Of a stretch of DNA of 64,000 nt, positions 35,132-45,298 are shown piece by piece. Location: contig JAISTH010000073.1 in the NCBI GenBank assembly GCA_031272715.1, positions 1 to 64,000 on the forward strand, read 5' to 3'. The notes beneath the pieces were generated by a model, which had not been told where the DNA came from, ran no database searches, and was given only the letters and a program-made list of their open reading frames with translations. Position numbers and translations under genes: made by a program. Every line of letters begins with the position of its first letter. Within the stretch, counting starts at the first letter, position 1. Source of the stretch: Desulfovibrio sp. (GTDB lineage Bacteria; Desulfobacterota; Desulfovibrionia; Desulfovibrionales; Desulfovibrionaceae).

Positions 35132-36217
35132 TCAGCCTCCGGCCCCGATGCGGCTTCGCTTTTCCGCCCGTCTCTGCGGCTTCGCCTTCCCCTTGCCGCC
35201 CTTGGCCTTCCTGACATGCTGCTGCTGCGGGTATTGCGGCACGTGATACTGCAACCCGTACTTTGCGGGGATCATCCATGGATCGAGCCTGAAGATCGGG
35301 ACCGGCATGTTCGGCAGCGCCGTCGACACCGAGCGGGCGTTGCCGTTGAGGACGAGGAAGCCTGCGTCCAGCAGCCGGCAGGCCTCGGCCCCTCTCGCCC
35401 GGACGGTGGGAGCTCCCATGATGACGGCGATCAGGCGTCTGCCGCCGTGGTGGACCGTCACGATCAGGTTGTATCCCGAATCCCTGATCCATCCGGTCTT
35501 CAGGCCGTCCGCGCCGTCGTACTGCCCCAGCAGCGGGTTCTTGTTCCACGTCGTCTGTCCGCGATAGCTCAGCACTTCCCTGGAATGGTACCCCAGGGCA
35601 TTTGGATGGGCGCGCAGATAGGCCCTCGCGAGGGTGAGCATGTCCCTGGCGGTCGTCACCTGGCCCGGGGCGGGCAGGCCGTTCGGGGTCGCGAAGTGGC
35701 TCGCGTGCATGCCCAGGGACGCCGCCTTGGCGTTCATCATGGCGACGAAGGCGTCCTTCGAGCCCCCGATGAATTCCGCGAGGGCGACGCTGGCGTCGTT
35801 GCCGGAGGAGACGGCCATGCCCATGAGCAGTTCGCCCAGATGCACCTGTTCGCCGACGCGCAGTCCCATCTTCGAGCCCTTGGCGGATGCGGCCGCGCGG
35901 CTGATGTGGACGTTGTCGGTGAGCTTGGCGTAGCCGTGCCGGACGTAGTCGAGGGCCAGATACATGGAGAGGATCTTGGTGAGGGACGCCGGCGGGATGG
36001 GCACGTCGGCCTGCTGCTCGAAAAGTATCCGGTCGTTGTCGAAGTCGTAGAGGATGGCGGCGGCCACCCCCAGCAGGGCGTCCGGGGGCACGGGGGGAGG
36101 GATGGCGATGGCGGGCGTGGGGCGGAAGGCCGTCGACGCCAGCAGAAGACACAGTGCCAAGACCCGGAGGAGCCGTCCCGGCAGGGACGGGGTGCGGATC
36201 GGTCTATGCGGGTTCAA
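35132..36217 (-). CDS. D-alanyl-D-alanine carboxypeptidase (PBP5/6 type)
   Basis: A serine peptidase trimming cell-wall pentapeptides. The motifs SLTK (residues 78-81, nucleophile Ser), SGN (138-140) and KTG (240-242) are in the right order and spacing. A signal sequence covers residues 10-35. The C-terminus is rich in Lys, Arg and Gln ([14 protein letters not shown]) in place of the usual amphipathic helix. TTG start overlaps the serS stop by 14 bases; no later ATG precedes the signal peptide. At 361 residues it is slightly short for PBP5. Confidence 0.92.
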   Translation of the reverse strand: MNPHRPIRTPSLPGRLLRVLALCLLLASTAFRPTPAIAIPPPVPPDALLGVAAAILYDFDNDRILFEQQADVPIPPASLTKILSMYLALDYVRHGYAKLTDNVHISRAAASAKGSKMGLRVGEQVHLGELLMGMAVSSGNDASVALAEFIGGSKDAFVAMMNAKAASLGMHASHFATPNGLPAPGQVTTARDMLTLARAYLRAHPNALGYHSREVLSYRGQTTWNKNPLLGQYDGADGLKTGWIRDSGYNLIVTVHHGGRRLIAVIMGAPTVRARGAEACRLLDAGFLVLNGNARSVSTALPNMPVPIFRLDPWMIPAKYGLQYHVPQYPQQQHVRKAKGGKGKAKPQRRAEKRSRIGAGG

Positions 36218-37475
36218 TGCGCTCCATGCCTCCCATGTAGGGCACGAGGACGGGGGGTATCGCGACGGAGCCGTCCTGCTGCTGGAAGTTCTCCAGCAGT
36301 GCCGCCATTGTGCGGCCCGTGGGCAGCCCCGAGCCGTTGAGGGTGTGGACGAAGGCGGTCTTGCCGCCTTTGGGCCTGTAGCGGATGTCCGCCCTGCGGG
36401 CCTGGAAGTCCGTGCAGTTGGAACAGGAGGAGATCTCCCTGTAGACGCGCTGGGAAGGGAGCCAGACCTCGATGTCGTAGGTCTTGGCGGCGCTGAAGCC
36501 CATGTCGCCGGTGCACAGGGTGATGACGCGATAGGGGAGTTCCAGCAGTTCCAGCAGGCCGCAGGCGTGGTCCCGCATGCGGTCGAGTTCCTGGTAGCTG
36601 GCGTCGGGGTGGGCGAAGCGCACCATCTCCACCTTGGTGAACTGGTGCATGCGTATGAGCCCTCTGGTGTCCTTGCCGGCGGCGCCGGCCTCGGATCGGA
36701 AGCAGGGGGTCGCGGCGCAGTAGCCGAGGGGCAGGCGCTCCTCCTCGATGGCCTCGCCTGCGTGGAGGTTGGTGAGAGGGACCTCCGCCGTGGGGATGAG
36801 ATAGTAGTCCCAGTCCCGCAGGCGGAAGAGATCCTCCTCGAATTTCGGCAGCTGGCCCGTGCCCGTCATGGTGGCCCGGTTGACCAGGTATGGGGGTGAG
36901 ACCTCGATGTAGCCGGCCTCGGCGTGCCGGTCCAGGAAGAAGGCGGCGAGGGCGCGGTCGAGTCTGGCCGCCCAGCCGAAGCAGCAGACGAAACGGCTGC
37001 CCGCGAGCTTGGCCGCCCGCCGGAAGTCCAGTCCCTGCAGATGTTCGCCGATGTCGCCGTGTTCCTTGGGAGTGAAGTCGAATTCCCTGGGAGCGCCCCA
37101 GCGGGATATCTCCACGTTGTCGTTTTCGTCGCGGCCTATGGGGACGGAGGCGTCCGGGATGTTCGGGACGGTCAAGAGCCAGGAGTGCACGGCATCCTTG
37201 GCCTTGTCCGTTTCGGCGTCGAGGCGCGCGATCTCGTCCGACAGCCCGCCCAGTTCCCGTTGCAGTTCGGACGTGTCCTGTCCCTGCCGCTTCATGGCGC
37301 CGACCTGTGCGGATGCCGCGTTCCGTCGGCTCTTCAGGGTTTCGACGGCGGCGATCAGTTCCTTGCGCCGTGCGTCGAGGGCGAGGAATGCATCGACGTC
37401 GAGGCCGGAATGCCTGTCCGCCAGCGCCTTGGAAAGCGTTGCGGGTTGATGCTGTATCAGTTTGAGATCGAGCAT
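36204..37475 (-). CDS. serS: Seryl-tRNA synthetase
   Basis: A class II synthetase that charges tRNA-Ser. The 423 residues show the N-terminal tRNA-binding coiled coil (about 27-100), TAEVPLTN, motif 2 as [21 protein letters not shown] and motif 3 as [18 protein letters not shown]. The ATG starting MLDLKLIQ is the family start; the frame extends further upstream but without family similarity. Confidence 0.97.
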   Translation of the reverse strand: MLDLKLIQHQPATLSKALADRHSGLDVDAFLALDARRKELIAAVETLKSRRNAASAQVGAMKRQGQDTSELQRELGGLSDEIARLDAETDKAKDAVHSWLLTVPNIPDASVPIGRDENDNVEISRWGAPREFDFTPKEHGDIGEHLQGLDFRRAAKLAGSRFVCCFGWAARLDRALAAFFLDRHAEAGYIEVSPPYLVNRATMTGTGQLPKFEEDLFRLRDWDYYLIPTAEVPLTNLHAGEAIEEERLPLGYCAATPCFRSEAGAAGKDTRGLIRMHQFTKVEMVRFAHPDASYQELDRMRDHACGLLELLELPYRVITLCTGDMGFSAAKTYDIEVWLPSQRVYREISSCSNCTDFQARRADIRYRPKGGKTAFVHTLNGSGLPTGRTMAALLENFQQQDGSVAIPPVLVPYMGGMERIEPA

Positions 37476-37847
37476 GAGGATCGGGGATTCGGCGGAACGC
37501 GACGGTGGCGGAGGCCACGCGGCGCGCAGTTCCGTGGGGGTTTCGAGTGTGGCGTGTATTGCTCCATGATTGCAATCGGCAGGAATATCATGGAAAGAAA
37601 AGGCTTGCAAGGAGTCATGATTGTGGATAGTCATGAAAATCGCCCTGTGAGTGGTCACCGACGCGCCCGGCGCAATGCGGGCGTAGAAATGGGACATGCC
37701 GAGGCCTCGACCATGTCGGGAACGCCATGTATCCTGAGGTTGAGAAGCCGTCCGCCAATGACGGCATAGGTCGAACATCTGACGCGGAAGGGACGCATGC
37801 CCCTTCCGCTCCCGTCCCGAAGCGGACGGCTGCGGGAGAAATCAGCC

Positions 37848-38465
37848 ATGATGCAACGTATCGAACGACAGGGGATGCTCCGGCCGGGCATCCTGCATTG
37901 TCTGATCCTTGCGGCGACCCTGCTGCTCGGGGCCTGCGGCCCCAGCAACACCGTCCGCCTGCTGCCGCCCCCGCCGCTCGAAGCCTCCCTGCTGCCCACG
38001 GCAAATGCTGCAAGGGTGACCGTGGTGACGTTCGTGGACAGGCGGGAAGACATCACGGCCATCGGCGTCCGCCGGGACGGAACCGCCTTCGAGACCCAGG
38101 GCAACCTGACGGAGTGGGTGACCAGCGCCATGGCCGACGCCCTCGCCCACATGGGGCTGCAGGTCTCCATTGCACAGACGGTGAACCAGGCCCGGGCGGG
38201 CACCCCGGACTATCTCGTGACCGGGGAACTGCAGCAGGTGTGGCTCAAGGAGACCTCGACCATGGACATGTCGGCGGTCATGCGCATGGACTACACCTTG
38301 GCCAACAAGGAGAAGCGGGTGGTGAGGGACAACTACAGCGCGAGCCAGTCCCGCAGCGGTCTGCCCTCCAACACCATGGCCGAGAAGCTGCTGCAGGACA
38401 CGCTGAACGACATGGTGAGACCCGTCGCGGACAAGATCTATCGGGCGGTCAGGACGAAGAAATAG
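37848..38465 (+). CDS. YajG-like lipoprotein
   Basis: A 205-residue lipoprotein with a basic start, hydrophobic stretch and lipobox LGAC (Cys near 30). The mature part (VTVVTFVDRRED..., GNLTEWVTSAMADALAHMGLQV, DYLVTGELQQVWLKE) matches the YajG-like pattern of envelope lipoproteins of unknown function. It is 4 bases before the next gene on the same strand and probably forms an operon with it. The first ATG of a tandem pair is chosen. Confidence 0.75.
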   Translation: MMQRIERQGMLRPGILHCLILAATLLLGACGPSNTVRLLPPPPLEASLLPTANAARVTVVTFVDRREDITAIGVRRDGTAFETQGNLTEWVTSAMADALAHMGLQVSIAQTVNQARAGTPDYLVTGELQQVWLKETSTMDMSAVMRMDYTLANKEKRVVRDNYSASQSRSGLPSNTMAEKLLQDTLNDMVRPVADKIYRAVRTKK

Positions 38466-38469
38466 GACG

Positions 38470-39534
38470 ATGCGTCCCGTTGCGTCATCCGTCCTCCTGT
38501 TGCTTGTCCTAGGCCTCGCGGCGCCGTTCCCGGGCGCGGCGTCGGCCGCGTCCAATCCCCGCGCCGTCGCGCCGTCGCCCAAGTCCCCGGAAACGGTGTC
38601 GGGCCTGCCCGAGGTCGTCGTCCGCCGTCCTCTTCTCACCGTCCCGCTGGGTGGACGGGCCCGGTTCATCCTGGCGAGGGGCGAGGCCCTGCTCGAGGCC
38701 CTGGAAGACGCCTCCGCGGCCGTGGACACCAACATGAAGGGCATGGGCCGCCATCTGCTGGAAGCCGACCTGCTCCCGTACACCGCGGAGCGATACGTGG
38801 CGAAGTCCGAGCCCCCATCCTTCGCGACGGGCATGGGCGTGGACACGGTGACCGTCCGTCTCGTGCCGAGGCACGGTTCCCGCGGCCTCGGGGACACCCT
38901 AGGGCGGACGGACATCCTGAACATCCGCAGACTGATCCTCCATGAGACGCGGATGACCCTCACATCCCTCCTGGACAATCTGGTCGACGGCCATGTCACC
39001 GGCAGCAGGTGGCGAGCCCTGGATCTGACGCGCGACGTGAACGCGCTGGACGGTCTGTGGCTCGTGGGGGGCTTCCCGAAGTCCCTGCCGGGCGGGTGGC
39101 TGGTGGAGAAGAGGGTCCTGCCGGGGCTGGAGAGGGCGGTGGAACTCGCCCCCGGAAGCGCCGCCGTGCGCGTCATGCTTGCGGAGGCGCAACTGCGATT
39201 CGGACTGCCCCAGCAGTGCGTCGATTCCTGCAACGAGGCCCTGCGGCTGCAGCCGGAACTGCGCCGAGCCAACTATCTGCGGGGGTTGGCCCTGTGGCGG
39301 CTGCAGCACCTGGCCTTGGCCGAGGTGGATTTCGACGTGTCTCTCAAGCCGGGGCCATACGGCCCCATGCAGGACGAGACGGCGCGCAGGCTCAGGGCCA
39401 GGGGGGGCCTGCGGCTCCTGCTGGGGAACATGACGGGGATGTGCGCGGACATGCATCAGGCCTGCGCCGCGGGCGACTGCGAGGGCCTGAGGACGATGCG
39501 CCGGGAGGGCCGGTGTCAGGAGGCGGGGCAATGA
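38470..39534 (+). CDS. Exported TPR-containing hypothetical protein
   Basis: A 354-residue protein with a signal peptide (MRPVASSVLLLLVLGLAAPF, cut near ASA). A central domain (about 60-210) is not recognised. About 220-310 has tetratricopeptide-like helices: LERAVELAPGSAAVRVMLAEA, CVDSCNEALRLQPELRRANYLRG, LALAEVDFDVSL. The C-terminus has paired Cys (MCADMHQACAAGDC). It overlaps the next gene by ATGA and follows the YajG-like lipoprotein, so the three probably act together at the cell envelope. Confidence 0.75.
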   Translation: MRPVASSVLLLLVLGLAAPFPGAASAASNPRAVAPSPKSPETVSGLPEVVVRRPLLTVPLGGRARFILARGEALLEALEDASAAVDTNMKGMGRHLLEADLLPYTAERYVAKSEPPSFATGMGVDTVTVRLVPRHGSRGLGDTLGRTDILNIRRLILHETRMTLTSLLDNLVDGHVTGSRWRALDLTRDVNALDGLWLVGGFPKSLPGGWLVEKRVLPGLERAVELAPGSAAVRVMLAEAQLRFGLPQQCVDSCNEALRLQPELRRANYLRGLALWRLQHLALAEVDFDVSLKPGPYGPMQDETARRLRARGGLRLLLGNMTGMCADMHQACAAGDCEGLRTMRREGRCQEAGQ

Positions 39535-39869
39535 CCGTAGCGCCACCGATCAAGGTGTATGGGCACATCTCCCCGGTCTCGGATGCTCTCTGGGAGGAAT
39601 TGGATCGCCTGTGCGGCCCTCTGGGGGAGGGGGAGGAGCCCGTCGCGACCCGTGAAGGGGACACGATCCAGCTGGCCTTCGAGGGGCTGCATTTCCCGGT
39701 GGAGGAGGTGCTGGAGGCCGTCCGCAGGCACTTGGGGCCGGTCCACGCCGGGAAGCTGGACGTGCTGGACGTGGAGAACTGGCGCATGACGCGCCATGTC
39801 ATCAAGGACGGGAAGATCGAGACGCGGGCCGCGTCCCTGAACGACGTGCTGTCGTATTCCGGCTTCTGA
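39531..39869 (+). CDS. Conserved small hypothetical protein
   Basis: A 112-residue soluble protein not recognised, with GEEPVATREGDTIQLAFEGLHFPVEEVLEAV and LDVLDVENWRMTRHVI suggesting one alpha/beta domain. The ATG overlaps the stop of the TPR gene (ATGA), so it is translationally coupled to it. Confidence 0.7.
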   Translation: MTVAPPIKVYGHISPVSDALWEELDRLCGPLGEGEEPVATREGDTIQLAFEGLHFPVEEVLEAVRRHLGPVHAGKLDVLDVENWRMTRHVIKDGKIETRAASLNDVLSYSGF

Positions 39870-39895
39870 GGCCGTCCGGGGTCTTGCCGGTCTCG

Positions 39896-40135
39896 TCAGA
39901 TGAAGTCCGGCGAGGAGGCCGCCTTGCCTCCGGCCAGCATGATGCGGATGTAGTTCAGGACGCTGTCGTCGACGGGGATGATGGGGAAGCGTTTAGCGCA
40001 GTGCTCGCAGACGATCATGTTGGGCTCGATGGGGTTGACGACGGGGACGTGCCGGTTGCAGTGGGGGCACTGGTAGAAGAAGAGGATCTCCATCCCGTCC
40101 GGCGGCACCGGCTCGATGTGCGTTTTCTTTCTCAT
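39896..40135 (-). CDS. Small zinc-ribbon protein
   Basis: A 79-residue protein with two CxxC pairs (YQCPHCNRH and IVCEHCAKR) that should bind one zinc. The rest (PVDDSVLNYIRIMLAGG) is helical. Such ribbons are often small regulators or RNA/DNA-associated factors; no function can be assigned. It follows gpmI by 75 bases on the same strand. Confidence 0.75.
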   Translation of the reverse strand: MRKKTHIEPVPPDGMEILFFYQCPHCNRHVPVVNPIEPNMIVCEHCAKRFPIIPVDDSVLNYIRIMLAGGKAASSPDFI

Positions 40136-40210
40136 CGCTGTTCGTCTCCGTAGTCCTTCGGCAGGCCGCCAGCGGCCTTGCGCAGCATCGGATGCATTCT
40201 CTCGGCGGTT

Positions 40211-41728
40211 TCAGCCGGCGAGGTTTTTCCCCTTCATGGGGGGCGAGGGGGGAACTCCCCACAGTCCCAGGATCGTGGTCGCCACATCGGCGAGACATCC
40301 GTTGGCGATGGCGGTCACGCGCCTGTCGGGATCCAGCAGGATGCAGGGCACGGGGTTCGTCGTGTGGGCCGTGTGCGGCCGGCCGTCTGGGGTGAGCATG
40401 GTCTCGCAGTTCCCGTGGTCGGCGATGATGAGCATGCGGCCTCCTCTTGCGGCCACCGCATTGCGCATGCGCCCGACGCACTGGTCCACCGTCTCGCAGG
40501 CGGCGATGGCCGCCGGCAGCACCCCCGTGTGCCCCACCATGTCTCCGTTGGCAAGATTGCACACCACGAGATCGTGGACGCCCCTGGCCCACTCCCGCTC
40601 GAAGGCCGCGGTCACCTCAAGGGCGCTCATGGAGGGCTTGAGGTCGTAAGTGGCGACGTCCCTGGGCGAGTCGATGAGGATGCGATCCTCGCGCTCGAAA
40701 GGCTCCTCCCTCCCCCCGTTGAAGAAATACGTCACGTGGGCGTACTTCTCGGTCTCCGCCAGCCGCAGCTGCCGCAGTCCCATGGAGGAGACGGTCTCTC
40801 CCAGTCCCTGTTCCACGGACTCCTTCGGGAAGGCCACGGGCAGGGTGAAATGTGCATCATAGGCGGTCATGGACGCCATGCCGCAGGGCGTCGGAACCGT
40901 TCCCCGGTCGAATCCGCCAAAGTCCTTGAAGGAGAAGGCCTGCACGAGTTCCCGCATGCGGTCGGCCCGGAAGTTGAAGAAGAAGATGCCGTCGCCGTCC
41001 CGGACGGTGGTGGGCCCCTCTCCGGCGGCGAGCAGGGGCCGCACGAACTCGTCGGTGACGTCTGCCGCGTAGGACGCCTTGATCGCGGCCACCATGTCGT
41101 CGGTCGCCTCTCCGATCCCGTGGACGTAGCAGTCCCAGGCGGTCTTGACCCTGTCCCAGCGCGTGTCCCTGTCCATGGCGTAGTAGCGCCCGACGCAGGT
41201 GGCGATGCGGACGCCGGGGAGCGTCGCTATGTGCGCCTGCAGCTTGGCGATGAAGTCGACGCCGCTTTTGGGGTCGGTGTCCCGTCCGTCCATGATGCAG
41301 TGGATCGCGACCGGGACCTGGACTGCGGCGATGTCGCACAGGGCCTTGAGATGCTCGATGTGGCTGTGGACGCCTCCATCGGAGAGCAGCCCGATCAGGT
41401 GCAGCGTCCCGCCGCTTCCCCGGACCTTGCCCAGCAGGTCGGTCAGGGCCGGCACCTTGGCGAAGGAGCCGTCCTCAAGCGCCAGGTCGATGCGGGTCAT
41501 GTCCTGGTAGATGACGCGCCCGGCCCCGATGTTGAGATGGCCGACCTCGGAGTTGCCCATGTATCCCCGGGGCAGTCCCACGGCGAGTCCGGAGGCTTCG
41601 AGGCGACCGTTGGGACACGTGGCCGTGAGATCGTCTAGGTTGGGCGTCCTGGCCTGTGAGATGGCGTTGCCGGGGCCGGCAGGGGCGATGCCCCAGCCGT
41701 CAAGAATCAGCAGGAGAGTCGGGGTCAT
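40211..41728 (-). CDS. gpmI: 2,3-bisphosphoglycerate-independent phosphoglycerate mutase
   Basis: Interconverts 3- and 2-phosphoglycerate in glycolysis and gluconeogenesis using two Mn ions. The 505 residues show LLILDGWG at the start, the phosphoserine site YMGNSEVGHLNIGAGR, HIMDGRDT-like CIMDGRDTDP, FFNFRADR and ADHGNCE. The start MTPTLLL is chosen over a GTG/ATG 8 residues upstream. It overlaps rsfS by 29 bases. Confidence 0.97.
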   Translation of the reverse strand: MTPTLLLILDGWGIAPAGPGNAISQARTPNLDDLTATCPNGRLEASGLAVGLPRGYMGNSEVGHLNIGAGRVIYQDMTRIDLALEDGSFAKVPALTDLLGKVRGSGGTLHLIGLLSDGGVHSHIEHLKALCDIAAVQVPVAIHCIMDGRDTDPKSGVDFIAKLQAHIATLPGVRIATCVGRYYAMDRDTRWDRVKTAWDCYVHGIGEATDDMVAAIKASYAADVTDEFVRPLLAAGEGPTTVRDGDGIFFFNFRADRMRELVQAFSFKDFGGFDRGTVPTPCGMASMTAYDAHFTLPVAFPKESVEQGLGETVSSMGLRQLRLAETEKYAHVTYFFNGGREEPFEREDRILIDSPRDVATYDLKPSMSALEVTAAFEREWARGVHDLVVCNLANGDMVGHTGVLPAAIAACETVDQCVGRMRNAVAARGGRMLIIADHGNCETMLTPDGRPHTAHTTNPVPCILLDPDRRVTAIANGCLADVATTILGLWGVPPSPPMKGKNLAG

Positions 41729-42080
41729 GAGGTGCCTCGTCGCGCTTTGCATGCCCCCAGAGCGTCTCCAGCCGATAGGCTTCCCTCGCGGGGGCGAGGA
41801 AGATGTTCACCACGATGTCGTTGAGATCCACCAGTATCCACTGGCCGAGTTCGTAGCCGGCCATGTTGAGGAACTCGTAGCCGTGTTCGCCGCACAGCGC
41901 GGCGATACCGTCGGCAAGCCCGCGGCCATGCCGGGGGGAGCCGGCGGTAAGCACGACCAGGATGTCGGTGAAGGCGCCCCGGCCGGCAAGGTCGATGCTG
42001 ACGATGTCCTGGGCCTTGTGCTCCTCGAGCCAGGGCAGGATGCGGGACAGCTTGTCCTGCGGTGAAACGATTTGCGTCAT
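41700..42080 (-). CDS. rsfS: Ribosomal silencing factor RsfS
   Basis: RsfS binds L14 and blocks 30S-50S joining when nutrients are low. The 126 residues have KAQDIVSIDLAGRGAFTDILVVLTAGSPRH and WILVDLNDIVVNIFLAPAREAYRLETLWG, the family core. The ATG starting MTQIVSPQ is chosen. It is the first gene of an overlapping pair with gpmI. Confidence 0.94.
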   Translation of the reverse strand: MTQIVSPQDKLSRILPWLEEHKAQDIVSIDLAGRGAFTDILVVLTAGSPRHGRGLADGIAALCGEHGYEFLNMAGYELGQWILVDLNDIVVNIFLAPAREAYRLETLWGHAKRDEAPHDPDSPADS

Positions 42081-42244
42081 TGTGGCGCACAATACCCAAA
42101 AGCCCCGGGCGGGGCAACAGTCTTGGCCGCGATGGGAGGCGAGGGCGCAGAAAGGCCAATTTGGCGTCTTGACCGGCGGAGGGCAACGAGGCATACTAGT
42201 CGTTTGTGCAAATGGGTGCGACCGCAACTACCAAGGAGGGCCCC

Positions 42245-43549
42245 GTGCTCTTCAACGTCAAGATGGAAACCCTGCCGCGCGAGGAGATCGAGGCGCTGCA
42301 AACCCGCCGTCTGCGGGATCTGTGCGAGCGCGTCTACGCGAACATGCCCTTCTATCGCCGGAAGTTCGGCGATCTGGGGATCACCCCCGCGGACGTCAAG
42401 ACCGTGGCGGACGTGGCGATGCTGCCCTTCACCGAAAAGGACGACCTGCGCAACAACTTCCCCTATGGCCTCTTCGCCGTCCCCAGGGACAACATCGTGC
42501 GACTCCAGGCGTCAAGCGGCACGACGGGCAAGATCATCGTGGCCGGATACACCGCCAGGGACCTCGACATATGGGCCGAGGTGGCGGCGAGAAGTCTCTC
42601 CGCCGCCGGCGTCACGAGATCCGACATCGTGCACGTGTCCTACGGATACGGCCTCTTCACCGGAGGCCTCGGCGCCCACTGCGGCGCCGAGAACATCGGC
42701 GCGACCGTCGTCCCGGCCTCGGGCGGAGCGACGCGGCGGCAGGCCCACCTGCTGCGGGATTTCGGCGCCACAGTGCTGTGCTGCACCCCCACATACGCCT
42801 TGCACATGTGGGAATCCGCCCTCGAGGTGGGGATAGATTTCCGGCATCTCCCCTTGCGCGTCGGCGTCTTCGGGGCCGAGCCGTGGACCGAGAGCATGCG
42901 GCGCGACATGGAGGAGAAGATGGGCATCGATGCCATGAACATTTACGGACTCACGGAGATCATGGGTCCGGGGGTGGCCATGGAGTGCACCGAGGCCAAG
43001 AGCGGACTGCACCTCTGGGAAGACCACTTCCTCGCCGAGATCATCGACCCGGTGACCGGGGAGCAACTGCCCCCGGGAACCGTCGGAGAACTGGTGCTGA
43101 CGACCCTGACGAAGGAGGGGACGCCCCTCATCAGATATAGGACCCGGGACCTGACAAGCATCGACTACACGCCCTGCGCCTGCGGCCGGACGCACCTCAG
43201 GATCGCCCGCCTCGAGGGCCGCACGGACGACATGCTGATCATCCGCGGCGTCAACGTCTTCCCCCAGCAGATCGAGAGCATCCTCGTGGAGAGCGACGGG
43301 CTGACCCCGAACTACCAGATCATCGTGGACCGGGCCAACAACCTGGACACCCTCGAGGTGCAGGTGGAGGTCAGCGACACGCTGTTCGCCGACGAGATCC
43401 GCAAGCTGCAGCTGCTGGAGACGCGGCTGCAGAAGAACATCAAGGAGTTCCTCGGGGTCACCGCGAAGGTCAGGCTGATGGAACCCCACTCCATCCCACG
43501 GTCGGAAGGGAAGGCCAAGCGGATCGTGGACAATCGGCTCAAGGATTGA
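42245..43549 (+). CDS. paaK: Phenylacetate-CoA ligase family protein
   Basis: An AMP-forming acyl-CoA ligase of 434 residues. It shows the ATP loop [34 protein letters not shown] and the C-terminal [20 protein letters not shown] with [11 protein letters not shown]. Phenylacetate is the usual substrate of the family, but in anaerobes the same fold activates other aryl acids. The GTG start is picked because AAGGAGGG lies 4 bases before it. Confidence 0.9.
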   Translation: MLFNVKMETLPREEIEALQTRRLRDLCERVYANMPFYRRKFGDLGITPADVKTVADVAMLPFTEKDDLRNNFPYGLFAVPRDNIVRLQASSGTTGKIIVAGYTARDLDIWAEVAARSLSAAGVTRSDIVHVSYGYGLFTGGLGAHCGAENIGATVVPASGGATRRQAHLLRDFGATVLCCTPTYALHMWESALEVGIDFRHLPLRVGVFGAEPWTESMRRDMEEKMGIDAMNIYGLTEIMGPGVAMECTEAKSGLHLWEDHFLAEIIDPVTGEQLPPGTVGELVLTTLTKEGTPLIRYRTRDLTSIDYTPCACGRTHLRIARLEGRTDDMLIIRGVNVFPQQIESILVESDGLTPNYQIIVDRANNLDTLEVQVEVSDTLFADEIRKLQLLETRLQKNIKEFLGVTAKVRLMEPHSIPRSEGKAKRIVDNRLKD

Positions 43550-43699
43550 CCTCGCGGGGTGGGCTTGACAAAATTGGCAAAAACGTCCAAATAGGGATTC
43601 GCAGGCATTGCGCCGCACCGTCCATACCCATGGGGGTGAGGATGCGGGCGGCGAAGCCGGCCGGAGAGGAGGGCGTCCCATGCGAGGACGCGAAAACGC

Positions 43700-43729
43700 T
43701 TGCCAACGCCCGGGCACTTGGTGTAGATA
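43700..43729 (+). promoter_or_regulatory. Sigma-70-type promoter for the tRNA cluster
   Basis: TTGCCA and TAGATA are separated by 18 bases, ending about 50 bases before tRNA-Cys. The match is moderate. A second, better -35 (TTGACA at 43565) lacks a good -10. Confidence 0.45.
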
Positions 43730-43779
43730 GCCCGTCCCACCCGCGGCGACCCCGTCGCGAGGCCGGCACGTAAGCATGG

Positions 43780-43853
<74 letters not shown>

Positions 43854-43890
43854 TCAAGGAGCATTGACCGAAGAAAATCGCTTTGCATTT

Positions 43891-43967
<77 letters not shown>

Positions 43968-43979
43968 TATTGCGCTTAT

Positions 43980-44054
43980 GCGGGAATAACTCAATGGTAG
44001 AGTGTCAGCTTCCCAAGCTGAAGGTTGCGGGTTCAAATCCCGTTTCCCGCTCCA
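43980..44054 (+). tRNA. tRNA-Gly (UCC)
   Basis: The acceptor GCGGGAA pairs with TTCCCGC, the anticodon loop is TTCCCAA (read UCC), and CCA is encoded. The sequence becomes strongly AT-rich right after this gene, so it may be an integration site. Confidence 0.92.
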
Positions 44055-44367
44055 AATCATTCCTTTCCACGTCCTTGGTTTCCCAATTATCGCACTCAAG
44101 GCATAAGAGTATTCGTTGCGGTTTTGGCCAATATTACCTGTCCCCCGCAGGCAATTAAAACCATACCCTCAACCCCTGGGACGCATCTCACTGACTTTAT
44201 CTCTATGTCCATTCTAATATTAAATCTATGGTCCAAAACCAAAGTCAAATTACGTCCCAACAGTGCAGAATCAGCCCAAATATGTTTTTGATCTCTGGTT
44301 TGTGCGATGTTTCAAATGATTATGGCGGATCAATGTTCTGTAATGGGTACCACTGGAGGATTTGTCA
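44055..44367 (+). other. AT-rich boundary region after tRNA-Gly
   Basis: About 310 AT-rich bases with no gene, no integrase and no visible duplicate of the tRNA 3' end. It marks an abrupt composition change from the GC-rich core. Confidence 0.5.
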
Positions 44368-45036
44368 ATGTGTAAGGCTCTAGTCTCTTTGGTCATTATT
44401 CTTGCATTTGGATTGTTTGTTTCGTCCGTCACGATGGCTGGTGATGTAACGATGAAGCTTTACAAGGAATACAGATATGGCCAGCCAAAAGAGAACTTTG
44501 CCGGAAAGCCTGGATATAGTGATTGCACTGAGCTTTTGAGCAACGACAGCATCTGCCGTGAAGATCAGAAATTTGCTGGATTTAACGATTGGGCTGAAGC
44601 ATTAATATTTGATAACAATAAACTAATTCAAGTTGCGCTTATTGGTGAAATGTCTCAAGATCGATATATAAAATCATTAGGAGTCTTGACTAATGGAGGT
44701 TTCCTTCCTGTGGCCATGAAGTCTGGTGATAAGGCACTTGATGCACTTAACATTTTTCGCACTAAAGGGCTTGATGTCTACAGACAAGAGCTTGATGCAT
44801 TTGAAATGTCAGCGCATAACTCTGAAAAACCTTTTGAAATCACTTTTGCACCTGCAGATGCTGTCAAAAATACAAAAGCTAATACATGCACTGAACTGCT
44901 AACCCAGTCTAATTTAGATTTAAGATGCGTCGACATAGTCATCTCCGATGAAGTTCTTCTTTTTCGATTCTATGCTCCGGCAATGATGATGAGAGATGCT
45001 CAAAAAATAATCAAAGATCAAAAAGAGTCATTTTAG
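44368..45036 (+). CDS. Exported hypothetical protein (island)
   Basis: A 222-residue protein not recognised. A signal peptide (MCKALVSLVIILAFGLFVSSVTMA) precedes a mature part with repeated similar segments: SDCTELLSNDSICRE and ANTCTELLTQSNLDLRC look like two copies of one Cys-pair motif, suggesting a duplicated domain. GGAGG lies 8 bases before this ATG. The gene is AT-rich, as is all of the island. Confidence 0.72.
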   Translation: MCKALVSLVIILAFGLFVSSVTMAGDVTMKLYKEYRYGQPKENFAGKPGYSDCTELLSNDSICREDQKFAGFNDWAEALIFDNNKLIQVALIGEMSQDRYIKSLGVLTNGGFLPVAMKSGDKALDALNIFRTKGLDVYRQELDAFEMSAHNSEKPFEITFAPADAVKNTKANTCTELLTQSNLDLRCVDIVISDEVLLFRFYAPAMMMRDAQKIIKDQKESF

Positions 45037-45298
45037 GTTCAAGGCTTGTTTTAGTGTTAAGAATACCTTGAATTAGAAACTGCCAATGTGCATAAAACCG
45101 TAGTAAGACTCTTTTTTTAAAAATTTTATTGAAGCACTTTTTTAAAAAAGTTTTTATCTTTAGCCTTGGAAATTAAAACGTCATGATAAAACAGCGATAT
45201 ATTTTCAAGTGGAGATGTATTTGCCAGAAAATAATTTATTTTTTAGGCGATAACATCGAAGATTTATGACTAATTAGCAATGCTTATTGGAGGGGGAA
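45037..45298. other. AT-rich intergenic region with palindromic terminator-like site
   Basis: About 260 bases without a gene. A 16-bp perfect palindrome, ACTTTTTTAAAAAAGT at 45136-45151, followed by further T residues, may act as a terminator for the preceding gene. Confidence 0.5.
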
